From Dorea_A sp016295505 (GTDB taxonomy: Bacteria > Bacillota > Clostridia > Lachnospirales > Lachnospiraceae), in NCBI RefSeq assembly GCF_039832105.1, contig NZ_JBDOHS010000019.1:1-43400 (forward strand): a stretch of 43,400 nt of DNA, in the 5' to 3' direction. Below are positions 1 to 8,517 of the stretch, one piece after another. The position numbers were made by a program, and so were the translations under genes. Below the pieces are notes generated by a model that was not told where the DNA came from, made no database searches, and worked only from the letters and a program-made list of their open reading frames with translations. Every line of letters begins with the position of its first letter. Within the stretch, counting starts at the first letter, position 1.

Positions 1-56
1 TTTATGGCCTGGATCCGTCTCAGGCACAGTAACTATAAACACTAAACAAATGTGGC

Positions 57-115
57 TCCGTTAGTCCGGACAGGTGGCTCTCGCCACGCCGGACTGGCGG
101 CTCCGCCGCAACGGA
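57..115. repeat. GC-rich branched palindrome (three-way junction)
   Basis: An outer stem TCCGTT (57-62) with AACGGA (110-115) encloses two hairpins. The first is GTCCGG (64-69) with CCGGAC (89-94), which itself contains GTGGC/GCCAC. The second is GGCGG (96-100) with CCGCC (103-107). The block is strongly GC-rich inside AT-rich DNA. It lies beyond the terminator of the leftmost gene, so it is probably not part of that transcript. It could be a mobile-element end, a REP-like repeat or part of an RNA; nothing in the window decides between these. Confidence 0.55.
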
Positions 116-229
116 ATATCCATCAGCTTCTAAATACAAAAAAGTTGGAAAAAGTTTAGGAATATTTGAAAAATTTTTTGAAATTTTTATTTTGGGGAAA
201 ATGGCCAGGAAAGTGGCCGAAAGAAGGGT

Positions 230-269
230 AAAAAAAATAGCCCTACCGGGGGTTCAAGCCGGTAGAGCC
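230..269 (-). terminator. Rho-independent terminator of the toxin/ATPase cluster
   Basis: On the minus strand a stem built from GGCTCTACCGG and CCGGTAGGGCT closes a loop of about ten bases and is followed by a run of eight T. It begins 14 bases after the stop of the last gene of the 284-7855 cluster, so it probably ends that transcript. Confidence 0.85.
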
Positions 270-283
270 ATGCATTAATTTAA

Positions 284-1699
284 TTATTTTCGAAATTTTT
301 TTGTAATCTCAATAATCTTGTTAAAATCTACATGAGAAATCATTCCTATATCAATATCTTTAGCAGTTAATCCTTGTAGATTCAGGGCCATTTCAAAAGT
401 GCATCCACTTATAATATTCGATTTTTCATCCAGAACTATTTCTGGTATATCAGTTTCCGCATCAATATATCCTTCACATTCTCCATTTAAGTAATGCGGA
501 CATGTCAATGCTCCAGTATATGAATACCCACACATCATTTTAAAAGAATCTTGGCAATAGTTCGAAGTATAACCACATATCTGTTGGGAAAGTGCTTGCA
601 AATGATTTTCGAATATTATCTCTTCATTTTGGATATTTGCAGCGTTATAAAACACACCATCGTTTGTTATCGTAAAATATGACTGAAATGAATTAAAATC
701 ATTAGACATAAAATCCTCTGGGTTCCTCATAGAATATACTAACATCCATGGATGAGCTATTTTATATTCAATGGCTCTTTTCATCTCTTTTGCCATTGAT
801 AAGTCAGATGAATCAGCATACTCTAAAGCTGATTTCCAAGAAGCATATATATCTTCATAATTACACTTTTTCAAAACATATTCACAATACTTCCAAAATG
901 TCTTATCATCATATAAATCTATTTCAGGTATATTAGAATCATCCTTTATTGATTCGATAATTTTAATAAAACGCCAGTTTGGAGAATACTTTTTTAACAA
1001 TTCAACTGAAGTCGGTGAAGGAATATGTGCACACAAAAGTGATAACTCACAGACAATAGGAAATTCTACTAATCGTTCAACCCCAACCTGTTCAATAAAA
1101 TAATATAGTGCAATATAATATTCTGGTTTTAGTTTATTTGGATCAATCAACTCATCCAAATTTTTTTCAAAAATCAATTCTCCTAACATGGCTTCTTCAA
1201 ATTTTGCAAAGCTTTCAAGAATATCAATTACTCTAAATCTGTGTTTATTTCCACCTATAAATACTACTGGACACCTATCAGATTCTTTCAAACTAGTGAA
1301 AAACTTGCTTTCAGCAGTATTTGAATCATACTCAATTGCCCTATATATTCCATACATTAAATCTTTTACTGCTACATTATAAGCGATTTTTAATCCTTCA
1401 AGATTTTCATCTTGCAAATATTCTTTTATCGGAATTTTTTTAGGAATCCCAAATTGTTCTGTTAATTTTTTCCATATTTCAATAATTTCTATTGTATTGG
1501 TACGATAAGCAGACCATTTTAAATGTCCGTATGGAGTAAAAATCATCTGAAAATAATGAAATCTCTCATGAAATAATACCAAGAAATGATTAGGTTCTGC
1601 TAAATCATCTTTTTCAACAAATACCCTAGTTCCCATGCTTGACGGCGTAAACTGTCCAAGTATAGCACGCAAACTTCCATATAGTAGTTTCTTTTCCAT
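284..1699 (-). CDS. Putative zinc metalloprotease-like protein (HExxH), unknown family
   Basis: A 471-residue protein that I do not recognise as a named family. Residues 44-48 read HERFH, an HExxH motif flanked by hydrophobic residues as in zinc-dependent peptidases. The region around residues 374-411 is cysteine-rich (five cysteines). No signal peptide or membrane segment is evident, so it is likely cytoplasmic. It is the last gene of a same-strand run that includes a HerA-type ATPase, a nuclease toxin and a SUKH immunity protein, 89 bases after the immunity gene and just before a strong terminator. From context it could process the toxin or act as a second effector; this is inference. HExxH can occur by chance, and a third metal ligand was not identified. 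The ribosome binding site is weak (GGGTGA). Confidence 0.55.
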   Translation of the reverse strand: MEKKLLYGSLRAILGQFTPSSMGTRVFVEKDDLAEPNHFLVLFHERFHYFQMIFTPYGHLKWSAYRTNTIEIIEIWKKLTEQFGIPKKIPIKEYLQDENLEGLKIAYNVAVKDLMYGIYRAIEYDSNTAESKFFTSLKESDRCPVVFIGGNKHRFRVIDILESFAKFEEAMLGELIFEKNLDELIDPNKLKPEYYIALYYFIEQVGVERLVEFPIVCELSLLCAHIPSPTSVELLKKYSPNWRFIKIIESIKDDSNIPEIDLYDDKTFWKYCEYVLKKCNYEDIYASWKSALEYADSSDLSMAKEMKRAIEYKIAHPWMLVYSMRNPEDFMSNDFNSFQSYFTITNDGVFYNAANIQNEEIIFENHLQALSQQICGYTSNYCQDSFKMMCGYSYTGALTCPHYLNGECEGYIDAETDIPEIVLDEKSNIISGCTFEMALNLQGLTAKDIDIGMISHVDFNKIIEITKKFRK

Positions 1700-1788
1700 A
1701 AAATCACCCTGTTTTATCTTTATGAAGTTCTTATAATAATCTAAGACAATAAATCTTTTGATATTAACAAAAATTCAAACGTTAGTCA

Positions 1789-2169
1789 TTATAAATCATC
1801 AATATAAATATCCTCATATTTATCGTTTTCATGATTCCATAACATATATCTTTTTCTTTTTTGATGATAGCAAATAATGTTTCCAGCTGCATCAATACCA
1901 ATTGGATATATTACACTATTTTCAAACATACTTGAATAAATTCTATAAATGTTATTCTTATCATCATGATTATATGAAAACAAGGATTGAAAAACATATT
2001 CCTTTGCTTTACTAGTGTTAAAAATAAATGTTGAGGGCCTTCCGCCGTTATTTTCTATTAGACAATTAACCAAAGAGTCTGGCAGATTCACGTTGTGTTC
2101 CTGTAAAAATGATGTCACCGCGGATTTGTCTTTTAACGGCTTAACATACTTCCATGTTATTTTATTCAT
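1789..2169 (-). CDS. SMI1/KNR4 (SUKH) family immunity protein
   Basis: A 126-residue protein with a SUKH-like layout: an N-terminal helical part, an ENNGG turn near residue 40 followed by aromatic-rich strands, an IYPIGIDAAGNIICY stretch, and a WNHEND segment near the C-terminus. SUKH proteins commonly neutralise nuclease toxins encoded just upstream, and here the gene starts 21 bases after the stop of an HNH nuclease toxin gene. The start at 2169 is chosen because AAAGGAG lies just before it; an in-frame ATG six codons upstream has no such site. It presumably binds the toxin C-terminal domain in the cytoplasm. Family assignment is by pattern and context; direct binding is inferred. Confidence 0.8.
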   Translation of the reverse strand: MNKITWKYVKPLKDKSAVTSFLQEHNVNLPDSLVNCLIENNGGRPSTFIFNTSKAKEYVFQSLFSYNHDDKNNIYRIYSSMFENSVIYPIGIDAAGNIICYHQKRKRYMLWNHENDKYEDIYIDDL

Positions 2170-2190
2170 AAAATTCTCCTTTCGCATCTA

Positions 2191-3252
2191 TTAATACCCA
2201 CCACCCCAAATTGAACGTCCGCCAGTATGTCCAGTTATAGCATGTATTTCTTGATCAACAAGTTGTAATACTCCTGCTTCTTCATTGTGATGCCATGTAA
2301 ATCCATCAGGTGCCATACCAGTAATAATTCCATCTTGAATCTGTTCAATCTGCTCAGCAGAAAACAATTCACGTAATGAAGGGTGACTATCGATACTATC
2401 AAGCAACTGTTTATTGGCCTCCTTAAACTGTTTAAAGTTGCTTTCTTCAAATAATTCTTTTGGGATTTTTGCATCGAATCCTGATTCAAATTTCGGAAAT
2501 ACTCCCTCTACTATTTCACTAGCTCCATTATCAACAGATTTTCTTGCAAACTCAACGCCAGTTTCTGGATGTCTCGTACCTTCAAGCCCCTGGTTTCTGC
2601 ATTCCATATATCTATAAATCACATTATCTGTTCTTTCAGCTCCAGCCTCTGTAATTTCTTTTACAGTTTTCTCAGCGCTTGTTTCAGCTACTTCTTTCGC
2701 AGTCTTTTCAACTCCTGTTTCAACTACCTCTTTTGCTGCTTTCTCAACGCCTGTTTCAGCTACTTCCTTCACTGCTTTCTCGGCTCCAGCCTCAGCTATT
2801 TCCTTCACTATTTTTTCGGTTCCAGCTTCAGCCATTTCTTTCACCACTTTCTCGGCTCCGGCTCCAGCTACTTCCTTCACTGTTTTTTTTGCACCTGCTT
2901 CTGCAACTTCTTTTGCTGCAACTTTGGCACCAGTTTTTGCAACTGTACTTCCACCTTTAACAACAGCATATCCTGCACCAGCAGTAAATGCCCCAATCGC
3001 AACAGCACCAATATCAATTCCTGCTGCAATGGCAAAGCTCATCCAGTCACCATCTACGATTGCATTATATTCTGCAACACCAGGCGCCATTTCAGCCGCA
3101 AATTTTGCCACATCTCCATATTTTCCACAATCAGGCAACACCTTCGATACATATGCTTCGTGAAACGCACTAGTCTTTTCATGAGTAACCTCTGCTACTT
3201 CTTTTGTTCCATCTACTATGGAATCAAATGTTTTTCCTAAATTAAAATCCAT
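2191..3252 (-). CDS. Polymorphic toxin with C-terminal WHH-type HNH nuclease domain
   Basis: A 353-residue modular protein. Residues 1-70 form a polar N-terminal region that may be the trafficking domain. Residues 72-97 are hydrophobic and glycine/alanine-rich, likely a membrane segment. Residues 113-208 are eight tandem 12-residue repeats of the type VKEVAEAGAEKT. Residues 211-353 match the HNH/Endo VII-like nuclease domain of bacterial toxins: an HPETGVEF segment, VFPKFES, then a TWHH motif (W320, H321, H322) and conserved histidines at 337 and 342 before a GGRSIWGGG tail. Such domains cut nucleic acid. The start at 3252 lies two bases after the ATPase stop, with GGAGG inside the end of that gene, so the two are translationally coupled. 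The next gene is a SUKH immunity protein. No Sec signal peptide is visible. Confidence 0.85.
   Translation of the reverse strand: MDFNLGKTFDSIVDGTKEVAEVTHEKTSAFHEAYVSKVLPDCGKYGDVAKFAAEMAPGVAEYNAIVDGDWMSFAIAAGIDIGAVAIGAFTAGAGYAVVKGGSTVAKTGAKVAAKEVAEAGAKKTVKEVAGAGAEKVVKEMAEAGTEKIVKEIAEAGAEKAVKEVAETGVEKAAKEVVETGVEKTAKEVAETSAEKTVKEITEAGAERTDNVIYRYMECRNQGLEGTRHPETGVEFARKSVDNGASEIVEGVFPKFESGFDAKIPKELFEESNFKQFKEANKQLLDSIDSHPSLRELFSAEQIEQIQDGIITGMAPDGFTWHHNEEAGVLQLVDQEIHAITGHTGGRSIWGGGY
2629..2916 (-). repeat. Eight tandem 36-bp repeats in the toxin gene
   Basis: Eight diverged 36-base units encode residues 113-208 of the toxin, each a 12-residue unit close to VKEVAEAGAEKT. The repeats are alanine- and charge-rich and predicted helical. 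They join the hydrophobic segment to the nuclease domain and probably act as a stalk or linker whose length could vary by recombination. Confidence 0.85.
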
Positions 3253-3254
3253 AG

Positions 3255-6239
3255 CTAAACCTCCATCGTCAAGATATGACAAATTTCCTCTACTTGCTCA
3301 TATGTAAGGTTGATTGTTTTCAGCATTACTTCTCTTCTCAATAAGTCAGGATTTCCAGCTTTAATAACATTCTCTATAGTTTTTTGTGAAATGCCCAAGA
3401 TATCAAACAATAATTGTTTTAACAATGCAAGTGAATTTTCATTCCATATCATATGTCCATTATGATCTCTATACGTGCATGCCATGACTGATAATAACTT
3501 TCTGTTTGATCTGGATACTTCCAAACTATTAATTGATCGCGCTAATTCCGAGAATTCAATCATATCTCCTGGCAACCATGGCTCCATAATTGCCCGAATG
3601 ATGTTCGTCCTTGATTCTCTAATGCTCTTAATCATAATCGGAGCATCATTAACATACGCTTTTTCTGTGACATTAGCCTTATCTATCATTGTCAATACCG
3701 GATTAACCCAATTATTCTGATATACGACTGCAACTCCGCTTGGCAGTTTTGCGATTTCATTTACCTGATTTGGTGTTAATCCCATAGAACGACCTACTGC
3801 TTCACGGTCGTTTGCTTCTGGTGTACGAAGCACGATCTTAGTATTGGTATTTTTAATCGCAGCAATATCTACAGATGACGGTGACTGATCTACGATAATA
3901 AATCCTTCTCCATAAGTTCTGATTTCTGCAATGGTCTGGGTAAGCATTTCAACTGATTTTCCAACAAGCTCTGATTCTCCACCACCTGCAGTATTCTTTA
4001 ACAGATTATGAGCTTCTTCCAGTACAGTCACATGCTTAAGACCGCTGTTGTTAGATGTCTTCTGATCCACTCTGTATTCATTAAGAATATAAACCATAAG
4101 ACCCATGATCAACGCTTTTGTCTCGCCGGACTTCACGCGGCTAATATCCAAGATACAATTCTGATCAAACAGATACTCGTATGGCGTTTGCTGTGTTGTA
4201 AAGATAAACTTATTCAGTCCAACAGTGAGAGATTTCACTCTTGTAACCAATGCACCAGTATAATTTCCTTTTACCTCTGCAGAATATTCTGTATCATCAA
4301 TCAGGCGTTCCAACTGCTCTGCCAGAATTTCAAAATCCGGATATTCCACTTCATCACCTTCAAAAGTTGATGAACCAAGATCCCATCCGACTAATTCATA
4401 AGATTTCAAGATTGCATCTTTCAAGAATGCCGGCATTGCATCATACATTGGCCAACAAACACTGAAAATTTCTACAAGTCCATCAACATGCTCCAGAACG
4501 TGGATAGAATCCGGAAATTTAAATGGATTCAGATTAATTAATTCAGCCACCTTAGGGTTCGTTGAATAAACTCTTACGTCGTCCCAGTTTCCAAAAACAT
4601 CTTTATATTCACCTTTAGCAGGCTCAACTACCAAGAAAGGTATTCTGTCCTGATGCATCTCGCTAAGCATCTGATATACTGTATTACTCTTACCTGAACC
4701 AGTCGATCCGGTAATAAACGTGTGCATATTCAAACTCTTATTATCAAGTTCAACTACTTTGTTTGTAATCTGTCCCAGATCAAACACCTTACCAAGTGTC
4801 ATACGATCTTCAGGACGCAATGACACATTCTGAGGAAACAGTTGATAAGTAGTTACTTCTTTTCCAAATTCTGCATGTTCAATCACTGGTAATCCTGGCA
4901 CAGAGGATCTCGGAAGACCCAGATGAAGACCAAGTTCTTTTCCACTTACCGCTGTTGCTGCAGATACAGTTGCATCATTATAATATACAAATTGTGGGTG
5001 TGCATATCTTGAGAGATATGTCGTAAGGGTATGGAATTCCTCTAATAAATACGCATCATTGTTAATTCTCCATGAATTGACTGCTGATACCTCACGTCCG
5101 GTATTCTCTCCATTCATAAGCGAACGATAGTTACTTGCCGCAATCTCTGCCGTAGACATATCATCTGATACAAAATATCCGGCAACATTCCACATACCAT
5201 AACTGTCATACTCATTAGTCTTTTTCAACAACTGATCAAGTAATGACATCATTTCTGTAATTGCCTTATTTTCATAGGTAGAAGAAGTTGTTGTTGAACT
5301 TCCAGTTGTAATCTGCTCATTCGGTGCCAGTGAATTTATAAATCCATTAAACTGTCCTGTAATCTGACCACCAACCATTGCTCCACTATATCCACCGAGA
5401 ACCGCTCCGCCTATTACACCTGCCAAAGAAACTGCCGTACTTGCTCCCATTGCAGCTCTTTGTTTACCATTCATTTCTTTAAGTGATTTAGTTTTTGATG
5501 TGGATGTGGATTCATTTTCAGAAATCTGCACTTTTTGATATGGTGAAAGCTTGCTATATAATTCCTGATAAAACTCCCGCAATTCATGAATGCTCTGTGG
5601 CATCTGGTTATCTGCAATAATCAATCCTGTAAATGCACGTCCACTCATTGCTAAGGATAATTTTTCAAGCCCCTGTACAAACTGTTCGTTTGACATATCT
5701 TTTTCAGATTTAGTATTCCCCACTACACTTACGGATGCTACATTTGTTGCTGACGATATCTTGTCTGAAAGTTCTTTTATTTTCTTTCTATCCTCATTTT
5801 CAATCTTCACACCTGGGAAATGACCAATCAATGTCTGTTTTAAAGTATCTCCCAATGTTACAGTAGATCTCTTCTTAGATGATTCATCAGATTCATTATT
5901 GCGTACACCCAGATAATAATTTGCGGTTTTCCCATCTGAATCAATTAAAATAAACACAGATGCATTGTATGTCGCTAATGTGTTAAACACAGTTGTGAAT
6001 TTATCAGTAACAGATTCACCTTTCTGATAGACCATTTCCTTTATATGATATAGTCTGACATTACTGATCAAATCGTTCTCTAAAGGTGGAAGATCCATTA
6101 TCGGTGCAATTTGCATTTCTGAAAGACGTGTGAGATATTTTTTTCTAATACCATCATCAATTACACTTAATCTGGTAGACAATGGCATGTCTTTCAAATC
6201 TATTTCATTTATAGGCATACTAATTATTCCAGTCTCCAT
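3255..6239 (-). CDS. HerA/FtsK-superfamily ATPase with glycine-rich hydrophobic segment
   Basis: A 994-residue protein. The C-terminal half is a HerA-type (DUF87) motor: Walker A GSTGSGKS at residues 511-518, a Walker B-like segment VLEEAHNLL near 739-747, and IIVDQSP at 781-787. The N-terminal half (1-260) is not recognised. Residues 264-303 form a glycine-zipper-like hydrophobic stretch that could insert in or touch the membrane. HerA/FtsK motors are usually ring hexamers that move DNA or protein using ATP. The start lies two bases after the stop of the 537-residue partner, and the next gene is a nuclease toxin, so the four genes are probably one operon. Export or assembly of the toxin is the likeliest role from context; phage defence is an alternative. 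Confidence 0.8.
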   Translation of the reverse strand: METGIISMPINEIDLKDMPLSTRLSVIDDGIRKKYLTRLSEMQIAPIMDLPPLENDLISNVRLYHIKEMVYQKGESVTDKFTTVFNTLATYNASVFILIDSDGKTANYYLGVRNNESDESSKKRSTVTLGDTLKQTLIGHFPGVKIENEDRKKIKELSDKISSATNVASVSVVGNTKSEKDMSNEQFVQGLEKLSLAMSGRAFTGLIIADNQMPQSIHELREFYQELYSKLSPYQKVQISENESTSTSKTKSLKEMNGKQRAAMGASTAVSLAGVIGGAVLGGYSGAMVGGQITGQFNGFINSLAPNEQITTGSSTTTSSTYENKAITEMMSLLDQLLKKTNEYDSYGMWNVAGYFVSDDMSTAEIAASNYRSLMNGENTGREVSAVNSWRINNDAYLLEEFHTLTTYLSRYAHPQFVYYNDATVSAATAVSGKELGLHLGLPRSSVPGLPVIEHAEFGKEVTTYQLFPQNVSLRPEDRMTLGKVFDLGQITNKVVELDNKSLNMHTFITGSTGSGKSNTVYQMLSEMHQDRIPFLVVEPAKGEYKDVFGNWDDVRVYSTNPKVAELINLNPFKFPDSIHVLEHVDGLVEIFSVCWPMYDAMPAFLKDAILKSYELVGWDLGSSTFEGDEVEYPDFEILAEQLERLIDDTEYSAEVKGNYTGALVTRVKSLTVGLNKFIFTTQQTPYEYLFDQNCILDISRVKSGETKALIMGLMVYILNEYRVDQKTSNNSGLKHVTVLEEAHNLLKNTAGGGESELVGKSVEMLTQTIAEIRTYGEGFIIVDQSPSSVDIAAIKNTNTKIVLRTPEANDREAVGRSMGLTPNQVNEIAKLPSGVAVVYQNNWVNPVLTMIDKANVTEKAYVNDAPIMIKSIRESRTNIIRAIMEPWLPGDMIEFSELARSINSLEVSRSNRKLLSVMACTYRDHNGHMIWNENSLALLKQLLFDILGISQKTIENVIKAGNPDLLRREVMLKTINLTYEQVEEICHILTMEV

Positions 6240-6241
6240 AA

Positions 6242-7855
6242 CTAATCCCTCTCTATCGTCTGCAGTTGTTCTCTAAATTGAGATAACCAGTCATTATCTT
6301 CCTGAAGTTTTCTTTCCTCATCAGATAATTGAGCCGATACTATTTCCTTATCTTTTGTCTTCTCGTTAATCAACTGCGATAAATGCTGGTGATAGGACTC
6401 AGCCATAAAATCATAATACTCTGACAGATTCTGAATACACTGATTAATGTGTTTATCTAATACAGGCTTAATAATATTTTGAACCGTACTTCTCCACTGT
6501 TCTAAATAACAAGTAGCAACCATAACAGGTTCACTCGTATCATCCGGTTTTTTAAAGAAACCAAAGAAATCATTTTTTGATTCTTCATATGTTATTAAGT
6601 CCAGTAATTTCGCATTGATTTCAGGGATGGTCATTGCCGGAAGTTTCGGAAGAATATTATTAGTTGGAGAATATTCCTTATCTATTCCCGGAGTTGCATA
6701 TACTTCAGAAAATTCTTTGTCAATCTTTTCTGCTGTTTCCTTATACGTTGTCTCAACCGATGAAAGGAAACGGTCGATTCCATTCTGAACTAAGTAGATA
6801 TAATCATGAGTGGCCGCTTCAATTTCACTATCTCCAGTGATTTTTGTTTTTCTGTTTTTCCACTTTGAAATCTGTTCAATAAGTATCTGCGTAATTTCCT
6901 TAAAGGAATATGGAACTTCAAAATTATCTCGCTGCACAAAGTATTCATCGGCTTCCTTGAGAGAATTCAAAGAAGATTCCAATGCATCGATTTCTTTATG
7001 GATTTCAGCGTTAGTAATTTCACTCTCTTTGTTTTCAATTGCTAAAACATCTGATATTTTTTCAATTTCATCTCTAAATATTTGAATAGCACTTCTGATA
7101 AATTCCGTAATAGGGTAGTTTCTAATAAACATCATTACTGAATCATCTTTATAGTTATTAATCACCTGCGGTTTTTCTACTCCCAAATCACAGATAACTC
7201 TTGTAACCTGAGCCCGATCCATCATCGGACTAATCATAAAGAATAGTTGTTCTTTTCTAACATCCTTTCTCTTAAGAATGATGTCTAGATCTCTGCGAAA
7301 TTCCGGTTTGGTTTCTTCATCGATATAAAATACAATTGGCGTACTTGTTAAATCTGTATTTTTAAGTTCTATTGCATTTTCTACTCTCTCAAAAGACATT
7401 AGTGATCCAATATCTGATGGAACAGAACCTCTAATCATGACATATGGATATGATCCTTCAAAAATTTCTGATGTTTTTTTCCAAAAATCTTCAAAATCAA
7501 ACTTGCGGTTCGGCGTATTCTTTAACCATGAAACTAATGCATCAACTTCTTTACTCTTAGTATCAGCATCTTCAATCTCATTCTTATGAGATATCCTAAC
7601 ATTTTCTTCACTAATCCCTCTTGCCGCAAAGGCTCTCTTGACATCTTCATAGTCTGGCTTAGTACCAATAAAATATAAGTTGAAATCATAGCCATTCATC
7701 TCGTTATAAAAGATTTCCGGCACAAGATGAACCCAATCTTTTAAAGGTAACTTTTCATATTTTTCAATCTGACTATTAATTTTGGGATCCTGTCCATTAA
7801 ACTTTACCGCCGTACTAAGTAAATACGGATTATGATTCAGTTCTGCGCTAATCAT
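6242..7855 (-). CDS. Helical partner protein of the HerA-type ATPase, unknown family
   Basis: A 537-residue protein that I do not recognise. The N-terminal half (about 1-255) is mixed alpha/beta with short hydrophobic strands (YVMIRG near 138-143, IVFYID near 174-179, LFFMIS near 204-209). This looks like a nucleotide- or ligand-binding fold, but no Walker motif is visible. From about 255 it is strongly helical and charged, with probable coiled coil at 258-305 and again near the C-terminus. No signal peptide or membrane segment is seen. It is the first gene of the toxin/ATPase cluster, starts after GGGAGGG, and its stop is two bases before the ATPase start, so equimolar co-expression and a complex with the ATPase are likely but inferred. 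Confidence 0.65.
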   Translation of the reverse strand: MISAELNHNPYLLSTAVKFNGQDPKINSQIEKYEKLPLKDWVHLVPEIFYNEMNGYDFNLYFIGTKPDYEDVKRAFAARGISEENVRISHKNEIEDADTKSKEVDALVSWLKNTPNRKFDFEDFWKKTSEIFEGSYPYVMIRGSVPSDIGSLMSFERVENAIELKNTDLTSTPIVFYIDEETKPEFRRDLDIILKRKDVRKEQLFFMISPMMDRAQVTRVICDLGVEKPQVINNYKDDSVMMFIRNYPITEFIRSAIQIFRDEIEKISDVLAIENKESEITNAEIHKEIDALESSLNSLKEADEYFVQRDNFEVPYSFKEITQILIEQISKWKNRKTKITGDSEIEAATHDYIYLVQNGIDRFLSSVETTYKETAEKIDKEFSEVYATPGIDKEYSPTNNILPKLPAMTIPEINAKLLDLITYEESKNDFFGFFKKPDDTSEPVMVATCYLEQWRSTVQNIIKPVLDKHINQCIQNLSEYYDFMAESYHQHLSQLINEKTKDKEIVSAQLSDEERKLQEDNDWLSQFREQLQTIERD

Positions 7856-7979
7856 CGAAATCCCTCCCCATACTCTTTATTTTATAATGTGAATAAAACT
7901 CTCACATATTCTTATTACTCAATATATAGAGAAAACCGACTGCCAATCATGACTGCCGGCTTATCTAAAAGACAACTTT

Positions 7980-8008
7980 ATTATATCACCACAGTCCTAC
8001 ACTGTATA
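7980..8008 (-). promoter_or_regulatory. Possible promoter of the toxin/ATPase cluster
   Basis: On the minus strand a perfect TATAAT (7985-7980) lies 17 bases from TATACA (8008-8003), which matches four of six bases of a -35 box. It sits about 125 bases upstream of the first gene of the cluster. The -35 match is weak, so this is tentative. Confidence 0.35.
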
Positions 8009-8080
8009 GAAATAAAGAATATTAACGTCTATGTTTATATTTCATTTGGAACTCATCTTTTTCTTTCTCCAATCCATCAC

Positions 8081-8488
8081 TTAACAAAAATAACCTATAT
8101 GTTCCTGAATAACACCTGTTTCCTGATATTCTCGAAAGAATTTATAAAGCATCTTACATACCATCAGATCAATGCCATCTGGACTTTTCATCCATGTTCC
8201 ACTTGCATTTTTAATAGTGACTTGTCCGGCTCCCAACATGTCTGAAAAAGAATAATCTCTTGGTACTCTCTTCTCAATCAGCATCTTCCTTCCACTAGGC
8301 ATCCGTTTCATTTTCCGATGAATTTCTGGTTCAACCAACGCAGCTCTATCGATAAATATTTCGTCATCTTCCATTTTTTGCATTTCTCGCCAGTCATCAT
8401 TATTTACGTTATAACAACAATAACTGTAAATGAGCATGGTATCATCCGCAGCTATCAGGTTCATATATCCACCTATTCCTCTGCTCAT
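8081..8488 (-). CDS. Conserved hypothetical protein
   Basis: A 135-residue soluble protein beginning MSRGIGGYMNLIAADD. The length and even composition suggest a real gene, but I cannot assign a function. It has no signal peptide, membrane segment or clear catalytic motif. It has a central basic stretch (residues 56-77), a tryptophan near residue 99 in NASGTW, and aromatic residues at the C-terminus. The start at 8488 is preferred over an ATG three codons upstream because GGAAGG lies directly against the upstream ATG but about nine bases before this one. It lies in a patch of small genes with kptA and a DUF1905 protein, between the toxin cluster and the IS91-type element. Confidence 0.6.
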   Translation of the reverse strand: MSRGIGGYMNLIAADDTMLIYSYCCYNVNNDDWREMQKMEDDEIFIDRAALVEPEIHRKMKRMPSGRKMLIEKRVPRDYSFSDMLGAGQVTIKNASGTWMKSPDGIDLMVCKMLYKFFREYQETGVIQEHIGYFC

Positions 8489-8517
8489 ATTGATCATCCT
8501 TCCAATCTGTGATTAAT

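Noticed and set aside
2629..2916. CRISPR array or collagen-like repeat
   Set aside because: The 36-bp units are contiguous without spacers and encode a regular 12-residue helical repeat.
2569..3240. Long plus-strand open frame opposite the toxin gene (223 codons)
   Set aside because: It is the antisense of the 36-bp repeats, which keep several frames open. It has repetitive Ser/Phe/Cys composition and no ribosome binding site.
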